Assembly: GCA_020430865.1 (NCBI GenBank)
Contig: JAGQIY010000972.1
Coordinates: 1-5,332 of the forward strand
Reading direction: 5' to 3'
Length of the DNA: 5,332 nucleotides
Source of the DNA: Myxococcales bacterium
Lineage (GTDB): Bacteria > Myxococcota > Polyangia > Polyangiales > Polyangiaceae
How positions within the stretch are numbered: the first letter of the stretch is position 1; every line of letters begins with the position of its first letter. Positions 1-5,316 of the stretch are shown here, one piece after another. The notes under the pieces were generated by a model. It saw only the letters and a program-made list of their open reading frames with translations. It did not search any database and was not told where the DNA came from. Both the position numbers and the translations under genes were made by a program.

Positions 1-45
1 ACAGCAAAGCACTAGTTCGTAAGGGTTTCACTAGGAGGAAGCGCA

Positions 46-357
46 ATGGCTGGTAAGAGGCTGACGAAGGCGCAGGTGGTCGCGGAGCTCGCAACGGCAA
101 CGGACCTCGACAAGAAGAGCATCAACAAGGTTTTCGAGGCGCTCACGGATCTGATCCGTAAGCAGCTCACTGGACGTGGACCGGGCGAGTTCGTGGTCCC
201 CGGTCTGGTGAAGCTTCGCGTGGTCAAGAAGCCCGCGACGAAGGAGCGTCAGGGCATCAACCCCTTCACCAAGGAGCCCATGACCATCGAGGCCAAGCCC
301 GCGAGCAAGAAGGTGCGCGCAACCGCACTGAAGGCGCTCAAGGACCTGGTGCAGTGA
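46..357 (+). CDS. HU-family histone-like DNA-binding protein
   Basis: A 103-residue basic protein of the HU/IHF family, which binds and bends DNA as a dimer in the nucleoid. The N-terminal helices are residues 1-45 (LTKAQVVAEL, then a helix ending near DLIRKQL). The beta-saddle follows (EFVVPGLVKLRVVKK, 48-62), then the DNA-binding arm with NPFTKEP at 72-78; Pro73 sits where HU proteins place the proline that intercalates between base pairs. The C-terminal helix (KALKDLV) closes the fold. Length is slightly above the usual 90 residues. The canonical GFG-x-F turn reads VPGLVKL, a variant I associate with proteobacterial and myxobacterial HU-like proteins. The ATG is fixed by AGGAGG at 33-38, seven bases upstream. 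No partner gene follows on this strand before the terminator at 441-469, so it looks monocistronic. HU rather than IHF is a family-level inference. Confidence 0.93.
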   Translation: MAGKRLTKAQVVAELATATDLDKKSINKVFEALTDLIRKQLTGRGPGEFVVPGLVKLRVVKKPATKERQGINPFTKEPMTIEAKPASKKVRATALKALKDLVQ

Positions 358-363
358 TCTGCA

Positions 364-395
364 GGGCCCCTGGAATCGCTTGATCCTCGGGGCCC
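364..395 (+). other. Long imperfect hairpin in the HU 3' UTR
   Basis: Seven base pairs (GGGCCCC 364-370 with GGGGCCC 389-395) enclose a second stem: GGAATC 372-377 pairs with GATCC 382-386 with one bulged A, closed by a GCTT loop at 378-381. No T-run follows, so it is not an intrinsic terminator itself. It lies 7 bases after the HU stop codon and 45 bases before the real terminator. A 3'-end stabilising or processing structure is a plausible role, but that is inference. Confidence 0.5.
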
Positions 396-440
396 CACGA
401 TAGTCAGAGCCCAGGCCTCACGGCGCTGGACTCTCGCAAG

Positions 441-469
441 AAGCCCATGACGTTCGTCATGGGCTTTTT
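441..469 (+). terminator. Rho-independent terminator of the HU gene
   Basis: A perfect 11-bp stem, AAGCCCATGAC (441-451) with GTCATGGGCTT (456-466), encloses a GTTC loop and runs into TTTTT at 465-469. This is a textbook intrinsic terminator on the plus strand, 83 bases after the HU stop codon. On the minus strand the same stem is followed only by CTTGCG, so it would end the convergent lnt transcript poorly unless helped by Rho. Confidence 0.9.
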
Positions 470-539
470 GCATTCGGCGAGGCTAGCTCGCGGAGACGTG
501 ACCCTCGCGCGCAGACTGCAGGCCGCGGCAGACCAGCTG

Positions 540-2093
540 CTAGGTCGAGCCGGATCGATACCGAGATCTTGCCACACGGAAAGCACGAAGGCCGAGCCAT
601 AGCCCGAGCAAACACAGCAGCGGGTAGTCTCCGAAGCGGACGTACGGCGTGGGCGCCGCGTCGTGCAGCGCGGGAGTCGCGAGGGTGAAGCCCGCTGGAC
701 TCGGCGTCCCCAGCGCCCGGACTCGCCCCGTACGATCGATCCAAGCCGGGAGCCCGAGGTTGACCGCGCGCACCAGGTCGCGACGCGTCTCCACGGCGCG
801 CAGGGCGCTGAGTCGTAGGTGTAGCGCCGACTCGATGCTGCCAACGAACCAGGCGTCGTTGGTCACGTTGACCAGCAGGTTCGGTCCCGCCGCGGCCATG
901 CGCCTACCAACGCCCGGCAAGATGTCCTCGTAGCAGTTGAGCACGGCCAGGCGCATCTCACCGACCGGAGTCGGGTGCTTCAGCAGCACCACCTCGTCCC
1001 CAGGGACTAGCCCGCCCGCGCGGTAGAAGACCTTGCGGAGCCAGGGGTTCGACTGACCGATTGGCAGGCTCTCACCGAACCACAGCAGCTGCAGCTTCGC
1101 CTGGGGCCGCTGCTGATGCCCCTCGGCGTCGATCAGCGTTGCCGCATTGTAGTGCCCCTCGGGCTTCTCACCGGCCGGCGCCCGAGCAGGGGTCAGCGCG
1201 CCGAGCAGCACCGGGCCTTTGACGCCGTTGATGTGGATGGCGCGCGCGCCTCGCGGCTCGTGCGTCGCCACCGGACTCAACAGGTACGGGTACGCGGCCT
1301 CCGGCCAGATGCTGAGCTGCGCGCCAGCGGCCTCGGCGTCGACGGTGAGTCGCCGCAGGCGTCCCAGGATCTGAGCGCGCTGGTTCGGCTCCCAGCGCAG
1401 GCGCGCGTCAGTCGCAGGCTGGATCAGCGCGACCTTGACCGTGGCGCTGGAGTCGGGGAGAGCGCGGAGCCGCAGCAGACCGTAGCCGAAGAGCGCCGCC
1501 CAGACCCCGAGGCCGAGCAGCACACTTGCCAGCGGTCGCTGCAGTCTCCCGGTAGCTTCGTCCGCTACCTCGCGGAAGAAGTCCCTTAGGGGCCAGGCGA
1601 TGCACGCAACGCCCAACGCCATCGCGAAGCTGACGCCCCTCTCCCCCACGAGCTCGGCCAGCTGAATCACCGGCACCCACTCGGACAGCAGCGCCCCCGG
1701 AGTCCAGGCGAAGACCCCTGGCCACATGCAGGCGAACAAGGTGCCGCAGGGAAATGCAAGCCGCCGATCCACACGCAGGCGCGACTCCAGCAGCCAGGCG
1801 AACAGCGCTCCGAGGCCCCAGCCTAGCGCCTGGAAGGCAGCCAGGAGGACCAGCGCCAGCAATCCGCCAGCCAGACCGAGCGGCGTGAAGCGATCGACGA
1901 CCGCAGGCACGAAGCGCAGGCCGAGCAGGCCTGCGGAGGTCGCCCAGAGCCAACCGCGGAAGAACGCGCGACGCTTGCCCCTGGGGGTCGACGCTGGCAG
2001 CTCCAGCGCCAGAAACAGCGCCGCCAGGCCGAGAGGTACACCCAGATGAAAGTCGACTGGGGGTGCCGTCAGGGCGAAGCACAGCCCGCCCAA
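540..2093 (-). CDS. lnt: Apolipoprotein N-acyltransferase
   Basis: Inner-membrane enzyme that transfers an acyl chain from a phospholipid to the amino group of the lipidated N-terminal cysteine of lipoproteins, the last step of their maturation after Lgt and LspA. Numbering from the TTG at 2093 (517 residues; E. coli Lnt has 512): hydrophobic segments fill residues 1-208, then comes the nitrilase-like domain (about 218-475) starting VKVALIQP, then a last membrane segment near 489-504. The nitrilase triad is visible as Glu265 (WPEAAYP), Lys333 (QAKLQLLWFGE) and Cys387 (LNCYED), with the supporting Glu341, Tyr388 and Glu389, and Trp234 matching the conserved Trp before the domain. NVTNDAWF (408-415) and HLRLSALRAVE are further Lnt hallmarks. 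It lies 67 bases downstream of the barrel gene on the same strand, suggesting co-transcription. The start is doubtful: the TTG falls inside the first membrane helix and lacks a Shine-Dalgarno, and homologous-looking sequence continues upstream to an in-frame TGA at 2145-2147. Confidence 0.9.
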   Translation of the reverse strand: MGGLCFALTAPPVDFHLGVPLGLAALFLALELPASTPRGKRRAFFRGWLWATSAGLLGLRFVPAVVDRFTPLGLAGGLLALVLLAAFQALGWGLGALFAWLLESRLRVDRRLAFPCGTLFACMWPGVFAWTPGALLSEWVPVIQLAELVGERGVSFAMALGVACIAWPLRDFFREVADEATGRLQRPLASVLLGLGVWAALFGYGLLRLRALPDSSATVKVALIQPATDARLRWEPNQRAQILGRLRRLTVDAEAAGAQLSIWPEAAYPYLLSPVATHEPRGARAIHINGVKGPVLLGALTPARAPAGEKPEGHYNAATLIDAEGHQQRPQAKLQLLWFGESLPIGQSNPWLRKVFYRAGGLVPGDEVVLLKHPTPVGEMRLAVLNCYEDILPGVGRRMAAAGPNLLVNVTNDAWFVGSIESALHLRLSALRAVETRRDLVRAVNLGLPAWIDRTGRVRALGTPSPAGFTLATPALHDAAPTPYVRFGDYPLLCLLGLWLGLRAFRVARSRYRSGST

Positions 2094-2160
2094 GACGGCT
2101 GCGATCGTGGGGCGATGGCGAAGCTCGATGATGGGCAGGCTTACTCAGTCACGCGGCGGG

Positions 2161-3048
2161 TCACCAGTAGAAGGTGATCCCGAGCCGTGCCAACCCTCCT
2201 CCGGAGGAGTTGGTTTGGCGACCCGTCTCGGGGTCAGTGAACTCGTACTCGTGCTGGGCCGCGTCGTCGGTGCGGCCACGGATGAACCCGATCACGTCGA
2301 GGTTCAGCGCCGTCTTGCGCGCGACCCGCCACTCGAGCCCCAGGCCCGCCTGTAGACCAAAGTAGCTGTAGTCGCGCTCCTCGGGTCCCGCCGCGTCCTG
2401 AGGCACGCTGCGATCGAGGGTCACGTGCGCGCCCGTGAATCCGAAGCCGCCGAGGGCGTAGAGCTGTAGCTTGTCCTTCGGGTTGAAGAAGACCAAGCCG
2501 TTGAAGGTCAACGCGGTCTCTTCACGTTCGTCACCCAGGTAGTCGCGACCTCCGAAGACATCCAAGCCCACTTCGAAGGCGAAGTGCGGCTTGGGGCGGT
2601 AGCGGAGGCCGAGCCCGATGCCGCCCATCCCTCGATCGTCCTCACCCTCGGGGTTCGAGTACTCGTTGTCCTTCTTGCTCATCATCACGCCTTCGAGGCG
2701 CAAGTTCAGACCCCACTCGCTGCGCCAGCGTGGACGCTTCTTCTTTGGCGGAGGCTCCGGCGGCTCGCGATCCTTGACGACCACGACCGTGGGAGGAGGC
2801 TCGCCCTCTGGCTGGTAGACGACGATGGGCGGCGGCTGCTTGGTGCGCTTCTTCGGCACGTCGACGCGCTCTGGAGGCGGCTCGTCCGCCGGCTCCACTT
2901 CGTCATCGACGTCGACGTCACCACCCTCGTCCTCGCAGAACCAGGAGCCAGGAGGGCACTCCTCCTGAGCGAAAGCAGGGCTGCTGACAAGAACAGGCAC
3001 AGCACAGGTGGCAACGACAACGCTGAGTGCGGTGAGCCGCGTCTTCAT
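2161..3048 (-). CDS. Secreted outer-membrane beta-barrel protein with acidic/proline-rich linker
   Basis: A 295-residue protein. Residues 1-27 are a Sec signal peptide (Lys/Arg at 2-4, hydrophobic core, cleavage after AFA). Residues 28-52 are acidic with a CPPGSWFC segment (Cys31 and Cys38, possibly a disulfide). Residues 53-107 are a low-complexity linker of proline, charged residues and two IVV/TVVVV runs. Residues 110-295 show eight alternating amphipathic stretches (for example HFAFEVGLDVF, LQLYALGGFGF, SYFGLQAGLGLEWRV, LARLGITFYW), the size and pattern of an OmpA-type eight-stranded barrel. It ends in Trp, the aromatic residue BAM-inserted barrels usually carry. The start is the ATG at 3046-3048, preceded by AAGGAG at 3055-3060 and giving a perfect signal peptide; an in-frame extension to 3123 would put 25 non-signal residues in front and overlap the promoter. 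No ligand or activity can be read from it; pore, structural or adhesive roles are all open. It is the first gene of a likely two-gene unit with lnt. Confidence 0.85.
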   Translation of the reverse strand: MKTRLTALSVVVATCAVPVLVSSPAFAQEECPPGSWFCEDEGGDVDVDDEVEPADEPPPERVDVPKKRTKQPPPIVVYQPEGEPPPTVVVVKDREPPEPPPKKKRPRWRSEWGLNLRLEGVMMSKKDNEYSNPEGEDDRGMGGIGLGLRYRPKPHFAFEVGLDVFGGRDYLGDEREETALTFNGLVFFNPKDKLQLYALGGFGFTGAHVTLDRSVPQDAAGPEERDYSYFGLQAGLGLEWRVARKTALNLDVIGFIRGRTDDAAQHEYEFTDPETGRQTNSSGGGLARLGITFYW

Positions 3049-3054
3049 GGAAGG

Positions 3055-3060
3055 CTCCTT
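3055..3060 (-). promoter_or_regulatory. Shine-Dalgarno deciding the barrel-gene start
   Basis: AAGGAG on the minus strand, six bases before the ATG at 3046-3048. It supports that start over the longer in-frame open reading frame beginning at 3123. Confidence 0.85.
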
Positions 3061-3069
3061 TCGGATTCT

Positions 3070-3082
3070 GGGGTCGCACCCC
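3070..3082 (-). other. Leader hairpin 2 (near the Shine-Dalgarno)
   Basis: GGGGT and ACCCC form a 5-bp stem around a three-base loop, nine bases upstream of the AAGGAG of the barrel gene. It is close enough to affect ribosome access in the leader, but it leaves the Shine-Dalgarno itself unpaired. Its role is inference. Confidence 0.4.
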
Positions 3083-3087
3083 CAAGC

Positions 3088-3106
3088 GCCGCGAGAGCCC
3101 CGCGGC
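3088..3106 (-). other. Leader hairpin 1 (at the predicted 5' end of the mRNA)
   Basis: GCCGCG and CGCGGC form a perfect 6-bp GC stem around a 7-base loop. If transcription starts near 3108, as the promoter at 3119-3134 predicts, this stem begins two bases from the 5' end, a position known to protect mRNAs from 5'-dependent decay. Confidence 0.4.
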
Positions 3107-3118
3107 ACCCCTGAGGTT

Positions 3119-3134
3119 AGCAATCCGAGTGCCA
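3119..3134 (-). promoter_or_regulatory. Sigma-54 (RpoN)-type -24/-12 promoter of the barrel gene
   Basis: The minus strand reads TGGCACTCGGATTGCT. The sigma-54 consensus is TGGCACG-N4-TTGCW, so all specified positions match except the seventh (T instead of G), and a pyrimidine precedes it as expected. The GG and GC doublets are spaced exactly as required. The predicted start is near 3108, giving a leader of about 60 bases before the ATG. The same DNA also contains TGCTAACCT (3114-3122), which could serve as an extended -10 for the housekeeping sigma factor and predicts almost the same start, though no good -35 is seen 17 bases upstream (CTAGCG). The two readings cannot be separated from sequence alone. 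Confidence 0.55.
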
Positions 3135-3220
3135 GGCGCTAGGCCACGGCCTTTCGCGTTCGATCCTGGCAAAAAGCCGCGGGTTTGGCGACAGGGCAAC
3201 GCCACCGAGCGTGGAGAGCC

Positions 3221-3238
3221 GTTTACACCAGAGTGAAC
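3221..3238. promoter_or_regulatory. Imperfect palindrome GTTTAC-N6-GTGAAC in the divergent intergenic region
   Basis: GTTTAC (3221-3226) and GTGAAC (3233-3238) are inverted copies with one mismatch, separated by ACCAGA, in an AT-richer patch. Its centre lies about 121 bp upstream of the start predicted for the barrel gene, within the range where sigma-54 activators bind. It is also 19 bases before the methyltransferase start codon, so it could instead be an operator or -35 element for that gene. Confidence 0.35.
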
Positions 3239-3250
3239 TGCCGGTAGGGC
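3222..3250 (+). promoter_or_regulatory. Weak candidate promoter for the methyltransferase operon
   Basis: TTTACA (3222-3227, five of six bases of TTGACA) is followed after exactly 17 bases by TAGGGC (3245-3250), a poor -10 matching TATAAT at only two bases. The predicted start would fall near 3257, on the GTG itself, implying a leaderless message. It is the only candidate seen close to the gene, and a chance match is quite possible. Confidence 0.2.
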
Positions 3251-3256
3251 ACCAGC

Positions 3257-4456
3257 GTGGTTGCTCAGCTGCGCCTCAAGCCTGGTCACGTCCAGCCGGT
3301 ATGGGCGGGGCACCCCTGGATCTACGCGCAAGCGGTGGAAGGCATCACGGGGGATCCCAGTGCAGGCGACGAGGTCGACGTCTTCGATCCCCGCGGGCAG
3401 CACCTCGGACGCGGTCTGTTCTCGCCCAAGTCGGCGATCGCCGTGCGTTTGTTCACACGGCACCAGGAAGCGCTGGATGCCGGCCTGCTCACGCGGAGGG
3501 TGGAAGCCGCCAGCCGGCTACGCGGTCAGCTCGGGTTTCCCAGCGACCAGACCAACGCCTACCGCCTGATCCACGCCGAGGGGGACCAGCTGCCAGGGCT
3601 GATCGTGGATCGCTTTGGCGATGCGTTGGTTTTGCAGTTCGGCACTCGCGGCATGCACCGCCTGCGCGACGCGATCTGCCGCGTGCTGCGGGAGGTGACC
3701 GGCTGCTCGGTGCTCATCGACCGCACCAGCCCACGCACCGCCGCCAGCGAGGGCTTCGAGGTGGGAGAAGCTCTGGTCCACGGCCAGGCCGAGGGGCTGC
3801 GCTTTCGCGAGCGCGGCTTCGACTTCGAGGTGCCCGTCGAGCTGAGCCAGAAGACCGGGTACTACCTGGACCAGCGTCCGCTGCGCGACGTGATCGAGCG
3901 TCTCGCGGCGAGCCGCGCACGCTCTGGTGGCGCGGGCCGCGTGCTCGACGGCTACTGCTTCGTGGGCAGCAGTTCGCTGGCCGCCGCGCGTGGGGGCGCG
4001 GGGTCGATCCACGCCGTGGACTCGAGCGCCCTGGCGCTGGAGGTTGGCGCCCGCCTCGCCGCCACCAACGGCGTCAGCGGCATCGAGTTCGAGCGAGGAG
4101 ACATGCGGCGCTACCTGGAACACGTCGCTCCCGAGAGCTTCGAGCTGGTGATCTGCGACCCCCCGAAGCTGGCGCCCAACCGCAGCGCCAAGCACAGGGC
4201 GCTCGATGCCATGCGGAAATTGGCCCAGGGCGCCAGCAAGGCCTGCGTCGACGGCGGCATCGTGGTGCTCTGCTCCTGCTCGGCCGCGATCGGCTTGTTC
4301 GAGCTGCGGCGAGCGATGGCGCTCGGAGCGAGGGACGCCGGACGTCGAGCCACCGTCCTGGAGCGCGTCTTCCAGGGTGGCGATCACCCGGTGCCGGCGG
4401 CGTTCCCCGAGGGCCAGTACTTGACGAACCTGGTGGTTCAGGTGAGCAGCCTCTGA
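3257..4456 (+). CDS. rlmI: RlmI-like class I SAM-dependent 23S rRNA (cytosine-C5) methyltransferase
   Basis: A 399-residue member of the RlmI family, whose E. coli member makes m5C1962 in 23S rRNA. The N-terminal PUA-like RNA-binding domain carries GHPWIYAQAVEG (18-29). The middle domain has the family signature EGDQLPGLIVDRFGD (108-122) and KTGYYLDQR (199-207). The Rossmann domain follows: motif I VLDGYCFVGSSSL (229-241), acidic motif II HAVDSS (252-257), motif III GDM (281-283), motif IV DPPK (301-304) and CSCS (339-342), which carries the expected catalytic cysteine. DHPVPAAFPEGQYL (376-389) is the usual C-terminal signature. The GTG is the earliest possible start, since an in-frame TAG lies at 3245-3247; GGTAGGG at 3243-3249 is a modest ribosome site. 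Motif I is unusual: the common YTGGF is FVGSS. The gene symbol is by family resemblance, and the exact target base is not shown by the sequence. It is divergent from the barrel gene and coupled to the phosphatase downstream. Confidence 0.9.
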   Translation: MVAQLRLKPGHVQPVWAGHPWIYAQAVEGITGDPSAGDEVDVFDPRGQHLGRGLFSPKSAIAVRLFTRHQEALDAGLLTRRVEAASRLRGQLGFPSDQTNAYRLIHAEGDQLPGLIVDRFGDALVLQFGTRGMHRLRDAICRVLREVTGCSVLIDRTSPRTAASEGFEVGEALVHGQAEGLRFRERGFDFEVPVELSQKTGYYLDQRPLRDVIERLAASRARSGGAGRVLDGYCFVGSSSLAAARGGAGSIHAVDSSALALEVGARLAATNGVSGIEFERGDMRRYLEHVAPESFELVICDPPKLAPNRSAKHRALDAMRKLAQGASKACVDGGIVVLCSCSAAIGLFELRRAMALGARDAGRRATVLERVFQGGDHPVPAAFPEGQYLTNLVVQVSSL

Positions 4457-5235
4457 TGCGCGATCTCGAGGCGTTGACCGCCGATGAAGCTCGGGGGCTC
4501 AGCGGCCTGCTCTTCGACCTGGACGACACGCTGCTCGATCACGGGCAGCTCACACGGCGCGCATACGACGCTCTGTGTCGTCTCGCAGAGAGCGACCTGC
4601 TGCTGCTGGCGGTCACCGGCCGCCCAGCGAGCTGGGGCGAACTGGTCGCGGGGATGTGGCCAATCCACGCTGCGCTGAGTGAAAACGGGCACCTCGCGCA
4701 TGCTCGTTCGGGGGGGAGGGTCCAACGCTTCGATGGCGTGCCTGCCGACGTCCGCGCGACGCGGCGCGCAGCGTTGCTCGAGCTCAGCGAGCGACTGATG
4801 TCCGAGTTCGACGAGCTGGTGCCCGCGGACGACGTGCGCGGCCGCGTGAGTGACTTCACCTTCGACATCGGCGAGTTCCGAACGGTCGACCCGGACGTGG
4901 TCGCTCGGGCGCGACGCCGCGCGGAATCAAGCGGTGCTTTCACCACGCTGTCGAGCGTGCACTTCCACATCACCTTCGATACCCACGACAAGGCTAGCGG
5001 GAGCGTGGCCTTCCTGGCGCAGCAGCATGGCTTCGACACGACCGCGGCGCGTCTGCGCTTCGCCTACGTCGGGGACAGCGAGAACGACGCGGCTTGCTTC
5101 GCAGCTTTCCACACGACAATAGGTGTGGCGAACTTGAGCGGCGCGCCGAGCGTGCTCCCGCGCTACAGGTGCGCGCAGGCGCGCGGAGCCGGCTTCGACG
5201 AGCTAGCCGCACGGCTGCTGGAGCTGCGGTCGTAA
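4456..5235 (+). CDS. HAD-superfamily (IIB-like) phosphatase
   Basis: A 259-residue hydrolase with all four HAD motifs: FDLDDTLLD (20-28; nucleophile Asp21, acid/base Asp23), VTGR (53-56; Thr54), a lysine in HDKASG (Lys179) and GDSENDA (206-212; Asp207 and Asp211 for magnesium). SENGHL (75-80) and a cap region of about 85-170 between motifs II and III place it with the C2-cap IIB group, which includes Cof-type sugar phosphatases, sucrose-phosphatase and mannosyl-3-phosphoglycerate phosphatase. DLDDT rather than DLDGT is less usual for that group. The likely reaction is hydrolysis of a small phosphorylated metabolite; the substrate cannot be read. The ATG at 4456 shares one base with the methyltransferase stop (TGATG) and follows GGTGAG at 4441-4446, so the two are translationally coupled. 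The gene ends LLELRS, a full-length end. Confidence 0.88.
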   Translation: MRDLEALTADEARGLSGLLFDLDDTLLDHGQLTRRAYDALCRLAESDLLLLAVTGRPASWGELVAGMWPIHAALSENGHLAHARSGGRVQRFDGVPADVRATRRAALLELSERLMSEFDELVPADDVRGRVSDFTFDIGEFRTVDPDVVARARRRAESSGAFTTLSSVHFHITFDTHDKASGSVAFLAQQHGFDTTAARLRFAYVGDSENDAACFAAFHTTIGVANLSGAPSVLPRYRCAQARGAGFDELAARLLELRS

Positions 5236-5249
5236 GGTACGCCGCGCTG

Positions 5250-5258
5250 TGTTAGGCT
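5250..5258 (+). promoter_or_regulatory. Possible extended -10 element for a downstream gene
   Basis: TGTTAGGCT fits TGn followed by TAGGCT (T, A and final T of TATAAT). No recognisable -35 lies 17 bases upstream. It sits 14 bases after the phosphatase stop and points off the window end, with the same TGnTAnnnT shape as the element in front of the barrel gene. Weak evidence. Confidence 0.25.
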
Positions 5259-5302
5259 CGCCCGAGGCGTCAGGGGAGCTGGCAAGGTAGCGCTCCACTG
5301 GC

Positions 5303-5316
5303 CAGCGCGCGCGCTG
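5303..5316. repeat. 14-bp perfect GC palindrome
   Basis: CAGCGCGCGCGCTG is self-complementary over 14 bp. A flanking inverted pair, GCTGGC (5278-5283) and GCCAGC (5301-5306), overlaps it, so the RNA downstream of the possible promoter at 5250-5258 could fold in two competing ways. In a GC-rich genome a CG-alternating palindrome may simply be composition. Confidence 0.35.

Noticed and set aside
10..34. Direct repeat CACTAG (10-15 and 29-34) upstream of HU
   Set aside because: Two six-base copies in a truncated upstream region, one overlapping the Shine-Dalgarno, are not enough to support an operator.
477..491. GCGAG-GCTAG-CTCGC hairpin as a terminator for lnt
   Set aside because: It is only a 5-bp stem and no T-run follows on the minus strand.
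3001..3012. Lipobox-like VATC around Cys15 of the barrel protein's signal peptide, tempting beside lnt
   Set aside because: Thr before the cysteine is not a normal lipobox residue, the cysteine lies mid-core, and a good signal-peptidase I site (AFA) follows at residue 27.
3049..3123. Longer N-terminus for the barrel protein starting at 3123
   Set aside because: It would bury the signal peptide behind 25 residues and place the start codon inside the promoter. The ATG at 3046-3048 has AAGGAG at ideal spacing.
3150..3178. IHF-like or terminator-like A5/T5 tract between the divergent genes
   Set aside because: The match to the IHF consensus is poor, and the only hairpin beside the tract on the minus strand is eight bases away with a 5-bp stem. 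GGC-AAAAA-GCC itself is too short.
3518..4387. 289-residue antisense open frame inside the methyltransferase gene
   Set aside because: It has no recognisable domain or ribosome site, and long antisense frames are expected opposite GC-rich coding sequence. The sense strand has all family motifs.
3211..4455. Open frame running into the phosphatase, which would give a 674-residue fusion
   Set aside because: The first 415 residues are arginine/proline/glycine-rich shadow translation of the methyltransferase gene. The HAD fold is complete from the ATG at 4456, which has its own Shine-Dalgarno.
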